64,000 bases of DNA, taken from positions 2,413,001 to 2,477,000 of the forward strand of contig NZ_CP009571.1 of the NCBI RefSeq assembly GCF_000764535.1, given 5' to 3'. The DNA is from Sphingomonas taxi. Lineage in GTDB: Bacteria; Pseudomonadota; Alphaproteobacteria; Sphingomonadales; Sphingomonadaceae. Every line of letters begins with the position of its first letter. Within the stretch, counting starts at the first letter, position 1. A model generated the notes under the pieces. It worked only from the letters and a program-made list of their open reading frames with translations, made no database searches and was not told the DNA's origin. This document shows, piece after piece, positions 36,711 through 45,784 of the stretch. A program made the position numbers and the translations under genes.

Positions 36711-38934
36711 CGCAATGCTCCCGTCATCAAGGCGATGACACGCGTCTCATGCGCCGGCCATATCGCCGCGGCGCCCGGCAGCAGCCGATAGCCGCGCGCG
36801 CCCGTGCCGGACCGGCCGAGCACCACGTCTATCAGCCGGCGGCGCTCGTTACGGTCGAGCGCGGCGAACACCCGCCGGAACAGCGGCAGGTTGGCCACGA
36901 ACGTATTCTCGTCCAACCCGACGAGCCAGCCATCGACCGCCTCGCGCAACGCCATATCGTGCAGAAGCCGCTGCCCCGCGCCTTCGAGAAAGCCTCGAAA
37001 AAGCCAGCGGCGTCGGCGACCGGCAATGCCGGCGACAGCATCCGGGCGAGCAGCGCGGCGGCTTCGTCGGCGCCGAGCACCTCCGCTTCGTAGAGCAGGC
37101 GGGCAGCGACGCCCGCAATCAGCCGCGTTGTCTGCGCGTCGTCGCACAACCGGCGCAACGACGCGTGCCAGGTGGCGACGATATCGGATGCGAGCTGTGC
37201 CAGCTGGATCGCGCCATCCGCCGCAACGATTGCATCGCGCAGGGTCGCCGCCGCTTCGGCATCCAGATTGCGGGCCGCATAGGGAAAGGCGAACGCCGCC
37301 TGCACCGCGATCCGCGGCATCAGCCCGGCAAGATGCTCGGCCGTTCCGGATCTTGCCTCGCCATAGCGGAGGACGTCGGCCATCGGCGGCAGCGCCGCGA
37401 GCAGCGCCTGCCCGTCGCTGGTCAGGGCGGCCCGCCGTTCGAGGAGCGTGATGCCCAAGTCGGTGGCGCCGGCCAGATCGGCGACCATCGCATCGCGCAC
37501 GAGGGTGGCCAGTTTGGTGAGATCGGGCTGCGCTTGCATCGCCTCGCCGAGCCGCGCTTCGGCGGCGGCGGCAATCGTCGATCCGTGGACGAGATTCTCG
37601 ATCAGTCGCACGGCGAATTCGGGCTGCCAGGCCAGGATCCAGTTTTCGCGGAACGTCCCGCGGCTGCGGCCGGCATCGGCGAGGCGCCCCCAGGGCACGT
37701 CGAGCACGTTGAGCCGGTGGAGCAACGTGGAACGCGCCAGCCCGCTGTCGCTGCGCAGGTCGACGGTCAGGGCGCGTTCGAGCGCCTCGGGCTTTAGTCG
37801 CGTGGCCTTTTGCTGACGCTGCAGATCCTCGATCAGCGGGGCAAGCGGCGTGTCTGCGGGGATCGACCCGACCGCGGAACCGATCAGCAATTCGGCGGAG
37901 ATATCGTCCCAGAGCGCATGTTCGCCATTGCACAGACAGGCGATCGCGGCTTCGCGCAGTTCCTCGAAACCGGGATGCGGGCGAGCGCGCAGGGCGGCGA
38001 GCGCATGCCCCAGCCGCTGCGCTTCGATCACCGCGGCCGTCGAGACCGAATGGCCGCGCGCGCGCAACTCACGTGCGATCCGCGCAAGCCATATCGCGTC
38101 GCGGTGACCGGCATGACGCGTGGCCCACAAATGCGCGCACCAGCCGGGCGCGACCACGCCAGCACCATAGCCGCTCGCCCGGGCAAGACGAGGCGCGGTC
38201 CAGGGCGCCCATGTCGCCCTCGCCTTCGTCCTGGATCGCGCCTTCAGCAATGCGCGATCGGCGGTGAAGTTGATCTTGGTCGCCAATGCGGGGACGTGCC
38301 AGGCGCCGCACACCACCGCGATCGGGAGGTCGCTTTCCTTGGCGGCCCGGGCGATCTCGAGACGCATATGGGCTTCACGCGCGGCCTCATAGACGGAGAT
38401 GGTCCGGGCCTCGCCGCGGAGCGCGGTCATCGCATCGGCTACCGCGGCGAATACCGGCGTCGAGCCGGGATTTTCCTCGATGACATCGGCCCACCAGGAT
38501 TCGCCGTCGGCATAGCCGGCGGCCGCTGCGAGCTGGCCGATCGGATCGCGGCCGACCGGATCGACGTTGGCCTCGGCCTCGGCTGCATCCGACTCTGCGC
38601 CGCCTGCCGAACCGCCTTGCCGGTCGCTGGCCGGCAGGTCGATGAAGCGGAGCGCGGCGTCATGCGCGACCGCCCAGCGCGCCGCCTGATATTCGGGCGA
38701 ATAGTCGGCGAAGGGAAAGAAGCGGGCGTCGGCGGGATCATCCTCGGCATAGGTCAGCAAAGCGACGGGTGTCACCATCGCCGGGTCGGCGAGCAGCGGC
38801 AGCAGATGCGACGCATCGGCGGGGCCCTCGATCAACACCGTGCCGGGCTGAAGCGCGTCGAGCGCCTCCACCAGCCGCCGCGCCGAACCGGGACCGTGAT
38901 GGCGGATGCCGAACAGCGAGACTGCCGCCACCAT
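36707..38934 (-). CDS. DUF5682 protein, TraB/TIKI-like N-terminal motifs; apparent frameshift near 36995
   Basis: About 742 residues if one base is restored; as written the frame ends at 36832 (700 codons). The N-terminal 220 residues show GIRHHGPGS (9-17), Glu36 in TVLIEGPAD, and CGAWHVPAL with His213. This GxxH...E...GxxH pattern is what TraB/TIKI/EreA-type hydrolases use, so a metal-dependent hydrolase is possible (inference). The rest is alpha-helical. Around 36992-36998 one base is missing: downstream, another frame encodes GFLEGAGQRLLHDMALREAVDGW and ends at 36707, overlapping the vWA start. Possible lesion, sequencing error or recoding. Confidence 0.75.
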
Positions 38935-38938
38935 CGCG

Positions 38939-40018
38939 TCAGATCAGCTCGGACAGCGAGGCATAATAGTCTTCGAACCCCCGGCGTTTCTTGAGCACGG
39001 TCTCGAGATATTCGCCCAGCACCGCTTTGTCCTGCACGGGATCCTTCACCACCGCGCCGATCATGGTGGCCGCCAACGTCCCGGGCGTGAGCCGACCGTC
39101 GTTGAAGAAGGTCGCCTGGCTGATCCCGCCGACCATCACGCCGATCGCCTCGGCGGTGGACAACCCGCCCGAGGGCGACTTGAGCGCGACCTTGCCGTCC
39201 TCGGTCGACCCGGCTCGCAGTTCGCGGAAGATCGCGACCACCCGCGCCACTTCCTCGGCGACATTCCTGGGCTCCGGCAGGTCGAGGCTCTGCGCCATCT
39301 CGCCGACCCGCTTGACGATGATCGCCACTTCCTCCTCGGCACTGTCGGGCAACGGCAACACCACCACGTTGAACCGCCGCTTGAGCGCCGAGCTGAGTTC
39401 GTTGACGCCCTTGTCGCGGTTGTTGGCCGTGGCGATGATGTTGAACCCGCGACGGGCATATACCGCGCTGTTCAGCTCCGGGATCGGCATCATCTTTTCG
39501 GAGAGCACGGTGATCAACGTGTCCTGCACGTCGGATCCCATGCGGGTCAATTCCTCCAGTCGGCAGAGCTTGCCCGACTCCATGGCACGCATCATCGGAG
39601 TGGCCACCAACGCCTCGCGACTCGGCCCGTGCGCGAGCAGCTGCGCATAATTCCAGCCGTAGCGGACCTGGTTTTCGTCAGTCCCGGCCGTGCACTGGAT
39701 CACCATCGTCGAATCGCCCGCGACCGCGGCGGCGAGATGCTCGGACACCCAGGATTTGGCCGTGCCTGGCACCCCAAGCAGCAGCAGCGCACGATCGGTG
39801 GCGAGCGTCGCCACGGCCGTCTCGATCAGCCGCCGGTCACCGACGTATTTGGGTGTGACCGGTGTGCCGTCGGCGGCGGTACCGCCCATCAGATAGGTGA
39901 CCACCACTTTGGGCGAGAGCGCCCAGCCGGACGGGCGCCGATCGGCATCACCGGCGGCCAGCGCGGCGAGTTCACCGGCATAGATCGCCTCGGCGGGCAG
40001 GCGCAGCATCTCGCTCAT
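38939..40018 (-). CDS. MoxR-type AAA+ ATPase
   Basis: A 359-residue AAA+ protein. Walker A GVPGTAKS is at residues 82-89; sensor 1 is in IIATANNRD, and the arginine-finger region in LSSALKRRFNVVVLP. The Walker B segment reads KLCRLEELTRM, Glu-Glu where MoxR proteins normally have Asp-Glu. The N-terminal 60 residues precede the ATPase core. It sits 4 bases upstream of the DUF5682 gene and overlaps the DUF5691 gene. With the vWA protein it forms the expected MoxR-vWA pair, a chaperone-like module. Confidence 0.9.
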   Translation of the reverse strand: MSEMLRLPAEAIYAGELAALAAGDADRRPSGWALSPKVVVTYLMGGTAADGTPVTPKYVGDRRLIETAVATLATDRALLLLGVPGTAKSWVSEHLAAAVAGDSTMVIQCTAGTDENQVRYGWNYAQLLAHGPSREALVATPMMRAMESGKLCRLEELTRMGSDVQDTLITVLSEKMMPIPELNSAVYARRGFNIIATANNRDKGVNELSSALKRRFNVVVLPLPDSAEEEVAIIVKRVGEMAQSLDLPEPRNVAEEVARVVAIFRELRAGSTEDGKVALKSPSGGLSTAEAIGVMVGGISQATFFNDGRLTPGTLAATMIGAVVKDPVQDKAVLGEYLETVLKKRRGFEDYYASLSELI

Positions 40019-41421
40019 TCGGTTCGTCTCCTGTCTTCGAGCGCAGCATTGAGCCGCAGCATGTCGAGCCGCGGATCGGAGGCGATCAGCCCTGTCGCCG
40101 CCAGTCGTTCGAGCGCCTGCGCCGCCGCTGCGCGCGAGGCGAGCAGGCCCAATGCCTGGAGTTCGATCGCCTGATCGGCGTGCGCGGCGTCGTCCGATCC
40201 GAGGGCGGCGAGCAGCGCCTCGCCCGCGGGAGTGGCGATCGCCTCGTCGATCCCGCCAGCGCCGCCCGCGACGATCAGTGCCATCGCAAAGCCGGCCCCC
40301 TTCGCGCGAAGCAGATAGATCGCGATCTGCCGACATTGCGCCGCGGTCAAGCGCGGCAGAAGCTGCATCAAAATGGTCAGATCGATCGCGGCTGCCGCCG
40401 TCAGCGCCGCCATGATCGCGGCGATGATCGCATCGGTCGCCGAGCGTGCCGCCATGGCCGCGCACAGCAAATCCACGTGCACGTCGCTCCCCCACGGCCA
40501 AGCCCCGGCGAGATCGGTCGGGGACAGGCCGAGCGCCCGCGCGAAGGCATCGAAGGACACCGTCTGAAAAAGCGCCGCGCGGCGATCCCGTTGCGCCGCG
40601 ATTTTCAAGGCCCGCGGTACGATCGCGCGGGTACGGCGCAACAGGCCCCACGTTTGAAGGGAGAAAAACTCTGCTAGTTCGGTCGCATCCGCATCGGCGG
40701 CATCGCCATGACCCAGCCGCGCCAGCAGCGCGGCCGCCACTGCCTTCACGCGCGGCGCACGGTCGCCGGTAAGACGTTCGAGCAATGGTCGGTCGGCGTC
40801 GGACAGACCCGTCGCCATCGCCTCGACGAACCGCAGGCGATGACCGGGCGCCTCGCCGCCGATCTTCTCCGCGAGCAGCCCGGCCGCCCAGGCGGGATCC
40901 TGCCGGCGCAACGCCGCGAAAGCGGCATGACGCATGGCCGGACCGAAGCTGTCCCAGCTCCCGGCATCAAGAACCTCCGGCCTGTCCGATCGCGGTTGCG
41001 AGGCGTCGGCCCAATCCTGCCATGGTGCATAGACCTCGGGCACGTCCTCGCCCGGTCCGGGCATCCAATCGCCCGGATGAAGCGTCCAGCCCCGACCGTC
41101 GAGAAAGACGAGCAGGTGGCGGCGCAACGACGGCTCGCGCAGCGCCTGGAGCAGGCGCCGCACACGTGGCCGCAACGGCTCCGGAAGCGGCGGCCGGGCA
41201 AGGGACGGGATGTCGCCGCGTGGCCGCACCTCGCCCGCGGGCTCGGCGACCGTCAGCGCTCCGAGCAATTGCCCGGACAACGCCAGCAGCCGCAATTCGG
41301 CTTCTCCGATCTCACCTCCCAGCGCATCGCGCCAGACGGCGGGGGCGGCCGGTACCGCGCTGCCGCCGATCGTCCAGCGCGTCAGCACCGGGCCAAGCGC
41401 GTCGAGCAGGGTTTCAGCCAT
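40015..41421 (-). CDS. DUF5691 helical-repeat protein
   Basis: A 468-residue, almost entirely helical protein, rich in Ala/Leu/Arg, with HEAT/ARM-like repeats through the second half (for example DRPLLERLTGDRAPRVKAVAAALLARLGHGD near 205-235). The N-terminal 130 residues include LLALSGQLLGAL and a conserved-looking WTLHPGDWMPG. No catalytic motif is visible; a scaffold or adaptor role is the natural reading. It overlaps the SWIM gene by 8 bases and the ATPase gene by 4, so it belongs to the five-gene operon. Confidence 0.8.
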   Translation of the reverse strand: MAETLLDALGPVLTRWTIGGSAVPAAPAVWRDALGGEIGEAELRLLALSGQLLGALTVAEPAGEVRPRGDIPSLARPPLPEPLRPRVRRLLQALREPSLRRHLLVFLDGRGWTLHPGDWMPGPGEDVPEVYAPWQDWADASQPRSDRPEVLDAGSWDSFGPAMRHAAFAALRRQDPAWAAGLLAEKIGGEAPGHRLRFVEAMATGLSDADRPLLERLTGDRAPRVKAVAAALLARLGHGDAADADATELAEFFSLQTWGLLRRTRAIVPRALKIAAQRDRRAALFQTVSFDAFARALGLSPTDLAGAWPWGSDVHVDLLCAAMAARSATDAIIAAIMAALTAAAAIDLTILMQLLPRLTAAQCRQIAIYLLRAKGAGFAMALIVAGGAGGIDEAIATPAGEALLAALGSDDAAHADQAIELQALGLLASRAAAAQALERLAATGLIASDPRLDMLRLNAALEDRRRTE

Positions 41422-42790
41422 GGCCGATACGCCCCCAGGGCGTCCGCGCCGCGAGCATCTCCAGCCGGCTGCCCGACCAGAGGGCCGCGCTGCGCGTCAG
41501 CTCGGTGCCGGCGATCAACCCTTCCGCACCGCCCGCCAGCGGCAGCCGCGCGGTGCCTTCGCGCGGTAGCCACCATGACGTGCCGGCACGATCGTAGCCG
41601 ATCCGTCCCGGCGGAAGCAGGATCGGTCGCTCCGCGGCCCATGGCTCGGCGAGCAGCGGCGCGGCCAATGCTGCCTGCAGCGGCATATCCGCCGGCGGCC
41701 AGTCGAGCGGCGGACCATCGACCAGCGCCGCCTCGCGCTGGATCAGCATGGCGCGCAGCGGGACGCGCGCGGGAAAGAACAGCAGTTCGCCGACGAACTG
41801 TTCGCCCGGGGTGAACACCGTCGCGCGCCGTCCGGCGCTGGCCGGAAAGAAATCGAGCAGCATCGCAAAACGGGGACCTTCGGTCAGGTTGAGCAGCCAC
41901 GTCGCCTGCGAGATCAGCCCGTCGCGGCGGGTACGGACCCGCTCCGCAAGCACGTCCCAGGCGGCGGTGACCCGCAGCACGGCCGGATCGGCGAGCAGGG
42001 TCTCGCGGCTCTCGGCCGATGCGACGGCGCGCCGCAGCTCCGGGTCGCGGGGATCGGCGCGGAAGGCCCGTGCGAGCAGCACCAGCCGCGCCAGTTCCAC
42101 CACCGCGCCGCGCACCCGGTCGCCGGCCGGCAGCGCGAGCAATCGAGCGGGCAAATCGTCCACATGGCCTGCCAATGCGGCTGCCTTGCCGTCGACCAGT
42201 CGCGCGCCGATGCGGCGACAGCGCACCGTCACGTCGTCGACGAAACCGGCAAGGCCGAGGCGAAGCTGGTCGCCTACCCATTGCTCGAGCGCGTCCAACG
42301 CGTCGCGGATCGCCCGCCCGGTCTCTTCCGCACGCCTGGCCCCGGCCGCCGCGCGTCGCGCCGCGGTCCTGGCGTCGGGAACCGCTTCAGGCTCGGCGAT
42401 CCGGGCAGCGTGCAGGTTCTTGTCCGCCACCGGCATCAGGGGCTTGGGCGCTGCGGTCGAGCGTCGACGCCCCAGCCATTCGGTCACCCACGCGGGCGTC
42501 TCCGCAGCGGGAAAGGCAAGAAGCGCTTCTGCATACAGCCAGAACAATGCAAGAGCGTGTTTGCACGGGAATTTGCGCGAGGGGCAGGTGCATTTGCTCG
42601 CCAGGTCGCGCAGGTCGGCCATCACCCGATAGGGATTGGCGCCGGACCCGGCACATTCGCCCCAGATCAGCGCCGCGTCGTGACTCGTGCCGATGCCGGA
42701 CCATCGTGCGGGCTTCGCGAGACCCGCCGCAGCCTTGAGCGAGGCCTGGTCGGCGGCAAGCTGTTCCACCGTCCTCAAGTCGATCACCAC
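41414..42790 (-). CDS. SWIM zinc-finger protein, first gene of the five-gene AAA system
   Basis: A 458-residue protein. The SWIM motif is exact: Cys67, Cys69, Cys76, His78 (CTCPSRKFPCKH) with a following hydrophobic helix. SWIM domains bind zinc and often DNA or proteins. The rest of the protein is helical with WLLNLTEGPRFAMLLDFFPAS and a C-terminal beta-rich region. It leads the operon SWIM-DUF5691-AAA-DUF5682-vWA, so its start lies next to the promoter region at 42791-42992. I cannot name the DNA or protein it recognises. Confidence 0.85.
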   Translation of the reverse strand: MVIDLRTVEQLAADQASLKAAAGLAKPARWSGIGTSHDAALIWGECAGSGANPYRVMADLRDLASKCTCPSRKFPCKHALALFWLYAEALLAFPAAETPAWVTEWLGRRRSTAAPKPLMPVADKNLHAARIAEPEAVPDARTAARRAAAGARRAEETGRAIRDALDALEQWVGDQLRLGLAGFVDDVTVRCRRIGARLVDGKAAALAGHVDDLPARLLALPAGDRVRGAVVELARLVLLARAFRADPRDPELRRAVASAESRETLLADPAVLRVTAAWDVLAERVRTRRDGLISQATWLLNLTEGPRFAMLLDFFPASAGRRATVFTPGEQFVGELLFFPARVPLRAMLIQREAALVDGPPLDWPPADMPLQAALAAPLLAEPWAAERPILLPPGRIGYDRAGTSWWLPREGTARLPLAGGAEGLIAGTELTRSAALWSGSRLEMLAARTPWGRIGHG

Positions 42791-42992
42791 GCCGCCCTCG
42801 CCCCATTTGGCTCCGGATCCATGATAGAGAGCGATCGTGAGGTCTCAAACCGCATTCAGGGCGGCCTGCGGCCGAGGGGCGGCTGCGTCATGGATCGCAA
42901 CAGGGGCAGGATGCATCGGACCGACGATGGCCAACTGCATTCAGGAGATCCCGACTCGCGAACCAAGCGGGGAAAACAACGCTGATCGGTGA

Positions 42993-43069
<77 letters not shown>

Positions 43070-43114
43070 CTGAAGACTGCGCCTAGCAAAGCCGCGGCGG
43101 CGGCGCCAGAGGCT

Positions 43115-43768
43115 TTATGCGGCGAGCGCCTTGGGCGGCGGCGTCTTCGGCTTGAACGCGCACAGGTCGGCGACGATGCAGCGCCAGCATTCGGGCCGCC
43201 GCGCCTTGCAGACGTAGCGGCCGTGCAGGATCAGCCAGTGATGCGCGTGCAACCGGAATGGCTGCGGCGTCGCCTTGTCCAGCTTCAGCTCGACCGCGAG
43301 CGGCGTCTTGCCGCGGGCGAGGCCGGTGCGGTTGCCGACGCGGAAGATATGCGTGTCGACCGCGAAGGTCTCGGCACCGAAGGCGACGTTCATCACCACA
43401 TTGGCGGTCTTGCGGCCGACGCCGGGCAGGCGTTCGAGCGCGTCGCGATCGTTCGGCACCGCGCTGTCATGGTCGGCAACCAGCGCCTCGGACAGCGCGA
43501 TGACGTTCTTCGCCTTGGTGTTGAACAGGCCGATCGTGCGGATATGTTGTTTCAGCGCGTCGAGGCCGAGCGCGACCATCTGTTCGGGGGTCTTCACCTC
43601 GGCGAACAATGCGCGCGTCGCCTTGTTGACGCCGGCATCGGTCGCCTGCGCCGACAGCACCACCGCGACGAGCAATTGATAAGCATTGCCCGATTCGAGC
43701 TCGGTCTTGGGATGCGGGTTCGCCTCCGCCAGCCGGCGGTAGAATTCGAAGACGTCCGCCTTCTTCAC
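43115..43768 (-). CDS. nth: Endonuclease III
   Basis: A 217-residue bifunctional DNA glycosylase/AP lyase for oxidised pyrimidines. The helix-hairpin-helix with catalytic Lys is [12 protein letters not shown] (Lys near 120), the catalytic Asp is in VDTHIFRV, and the C-terminal 4Fe-4S cluster ligands follow C-x6-C-x2-C-x5-C ([17 protein letters not shown]). The start is GTG at 43768, overlapping the dapB stop (GTGA); no ATG fits the family start. Confidence 0.94.
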   Translation of the reverse strand: MKKADVFEFYRRLAEANPHPKTELESGNAYQLLVAVVLSAQATDAGVNKATRALFAEVKTPEQMVALGLDALKQHIRTIGLFNTKAKNVIALSEALVADHDSAVPNDRDALERLPGVGRKTANVVMNVAFGAETFAVDTHIFRVGNRTGLARGKTPLAVELKLDKATPQPFRLHAHHWLILHGRYVCKARRPECWRCIVADLCAFKPKTPPPKALAA

Positions 43769-44493
43769 AGGCCGAGCACGTCGCCCATACGGTAGCGGCC
43801 GGCGGGCCGGCCGGCGAGCCACAGCGCCGCGCGCACCGCACCCTTGGCGAAGATCGAACGGTCCTGCGCGAGGTGCGACAGCTCGATCCGCTCGCCCTCG
43901 CTGGCGAACAACACGGTATGATCGCCGATGATCGAGCCGCCCCGCAGGCTCGACAGGCCGATCGTCCCCTCGGTGCGCGCGCCGGTGAGGCCGGCGCGGC
44001 CATCGACGCGCAATTCGGACAGCGTCGTCCCCCGCCCCGCCGCCGCCGCCTCGCCGAGCAGGATCGCCGTGCCCGAGGGGGCGTCGACCTTGTGACGGTG
44101 GTGGCTCTCGACGATCTCGATATCCCAGTCGGTGCCGAGCCGTGCCGCCGCCTCGCGGACCATTTGTGCGAGCAGGGTGACGCCGAGCGAGGTGTTGCCG
44201 GTCTGGAGCACCGCGATCTCGGTCGCGGCGGCGTCGATCGCGGCATGCTGCGCCTGGCTGAGCCCGGTGGTGCCGATGACCAGCGGCGTGCGTGCCGCGC
44301 GCGCCGCGGCGAGATGCGCTTCGATCGCCGAGGCGGTCGAGAAGTCGACCAGCACGTCCGACATGCGCGCGAGCACCGCCGGATCGCCGCCGGCATCGAC
44401 GCCGCCGGCAAGCGTCGCGCCCGCCGCATCGATCTGCTCGGTGATCGCGCGGCCCATGCGGCCGCTGCTGCCATAGATGCCGATCGCGGTCAT
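43765..44493 (-). CDS. dapB: 4-hydroxy-tetrahydrodipicolinate reductase
   Basis: A 242-residue NAD(P)H enzyme of the lysine/diaminopimelate pathway. The cofactor loop [13 protein letters not shown] is at residues 4-16, and the substrate/catalytic motif [15 protein letters not shown] (about 130-145) holds the His pair and Lys. Its length is within the usual range, somewhat short. It is followed directly by nth. Confidence 0.95.
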   Translation of the reverse strand: MTAIGIYGSSGRMGRAITEQIDAAGATLAGGVDAGGDPAVLARMSDVLVDFSTASAIEAHLAAARAARTPLVIGTTGLSQAQHAAIDAAATEIAVLQTGNTSLGVTLLAQMVREAAARLGTDWDIEIVESHHRHKVDAPSGTAILLGEAAAAGRGTTLSELRVDGRAGLTGARTEGTIGLSSLRGGSIIGDHTVLFASEGERIELSHLAQDRSIFAKGAVRAALWLAGRPAGRYRMGDVLGL

Positions 44494-44694
44494 GCGAGGC
44501 TCCTAACTTCACGAAGGTCACGCATAGCGGAGGGGGCGAGGGTCATGCCGGCCTTTTGGCACAAGGCCGGGCTGTAGGACAGCTTATCGCGCAAGCTGTT
44601 GTTAACGCTACCTTTTACCGCGGACCTGTCGGACATGACCGCCTCTGCTGCCGGACGCGTTGCAGGATCGGGCGACGCGCCTATCTGGAACGGA

Positions 44695-45396
44695 ATGACC
44701 GACATCCGCAACATCGTCGTGCTGACCGGGGCGGGCGTCTCCGCCGAATCGGGGATCGCCACCTTCCGCGGGCCGGGCGGGCTGTGGGAGGGGCATCGCG
44801 TCGAGGATGTGTGCACGCCCGAAGCGCTCGCCGCCGATCCGGTGCTGGTGCATCGCTTCTACGATCTGCGGCGGGCGGCGCTCGCCGGGGTCGGGCCCAA
44901 TGCCGCGCATCGTGCGCTGGCCGAGCTGGATGCGGCATGGCCGGGCGATCTGCTGATCGTGACGCAGAATGTCGACGACCTGCACGAGCGCGCCGGGGCG
45001 CGGCGGTTGCTGCACATGCATGGCGAGCTGACCTCGGCCTTGTGCGCGCGTTGCGGCGTACGGCGGGGGTGGCATGATGCGCTGCCGCCGGGAACACGGT
45101 GCGATGCGTGCGGGGCGGCGGCGCTGCGCCCCGACATCGTCTTCTTCGGCGAGATGCCCTATCAGATGGAGCGGATCGAGGCGGCGCTGGCGCGGGCCGA
45201 TCTGTTCGTGTCGATCGGCACGTCGGGCGCGGTGTATCCGGCGGCGGGGTTCGTGCAGCTCGCCGACGCTTATGGTGCGGAGACGCTGGAGCTCAATCTG
45301 GAGCGGTCGGCGGGGAGCGGGTTCTTCGCCGAGACGCGGCTGGGGCCGGCGGGGGTGCTGGTGCCGGACTGGGTGCGGGAGGTTCTGGGGCAGTAG
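44695..45396 (+). CDS. cobB: NAD-dependent protein deacylase (CobB-type sirtuin)
   Basis: A 233-residue sirtuin. GAGVSAESGIATFRG (about 11-25) binds NAD, QNVDDLHERAG (about 90-100) and the catalytic His in LLHMHGEL follow, and four zinc-type Cys lie in CARCGVRR and CDACGAAAL. FYDLRRAAL contains the Tyr-x-x-Arg pair used by CobB and SIRT5 to hold succinyl or malonyl groups, so it is probably a desuccinylase as well as deacetylase. I used the ATG at 44695, preceded by GGAACGG; an upstream start at 44599 would add 32 atypical residues. Confidence 0.88.
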   Translation: MTDIRNIVVLTGAGVSAESGIATFRGPGGLWEGHRVEDVCTPEALAADPVLVHRFYDLRRAALAGVGPNAAHRALAELDAAWPGDLLIVTQNVDDLHERAGARRLLHMHGELTSALCARCGVRRGWHDALPPGTRCDACGAAALRPDIVFFGEMPYQMERIEAALARADLFVSIGTSGAVYPAAGFVQLADAYGAETLELNLERSAGSGFFAETRLGPAGVLVPDWVREVLGQ

Positions 45397-45401
45397 CCAA
45401 T

Positions 45402-45650
45402 CCTCCCCCCGCAAGGGCAAGGTAATCGCATATAGATGCTCGTGCGAGCCTGTCGCCTTCCAAGCCCACCCCGTCACCCCGGACTTGTTCCGGGGTCCAC
45501 CATGCGGCAAGGAGAAAGGCTTGATCCGGAACCATTTTCTCGCGGCCCGGTGGACCCCGGAACGAGTCCGGGGTGACGATTTAGATGAGGAAACCGATCG
45601 AACCTCATCGCCACAACCATATGCGATAGTCCTCCCCCGCAAGGGGGAGG
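45402..45650. repeat. Composite palindromic repeat, copy C
   Basis: CCTCCCCCCGCAAGGGCAAG at the left, then CGCATATAGATGCTCGTGCGAG, the CCCCGGACTTGTTCCGGGG hairpin, AAGGAGAAAGGCTTGATCCGG, the mirrored hairpin, and GCGATAGTCCTCCCCCGCAAGGGG at the right. The internal order is reversed relative to copies A and B, as if the unit were flipped. It fills the gap between cobB and the next repeat. Confidence 0.75.
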
Positions 45651-45776
45651 TGGCAGCGCGCAGCGCTGACGGAGGGGGAGGATAGGGCGGGAGTATTGTC
45701 ACCAAGCTCCCGCCCTGTCCTCCCCCTCCACCACCCGGCTTACGCCGGACGGTCCCCCTCCCCCTGGCGGGGGAGG
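45631..45776. repeat. Long mirrored repeat (CCTCCCCCGCAAGGGGG type), copy 1
   Basis: Outer arms CCTCCCCCGCAAGGGGGAGG and CCCCCTGGCGGGGGAGG enclose GTGGCAGCGCGCAGCGCTGACGG, then CTCCCGCCCTGTCC and TCCACCACCCGGC. The same block order is at 58143, and a shorter version lies inside bkdB at 55011. Confidence 0.7.
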
Positions 45777-45784
45777 ATTTGCGG

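Noticed and set aside
36985..37010. Programmed -1 frameshifting in the DUF5682 gene
   Set aside because: The run C-TTT-TTC is not a standard slippery heptamer and I see no following pseudoknot, so a lesion or error is more likely; kept only as a possibility.
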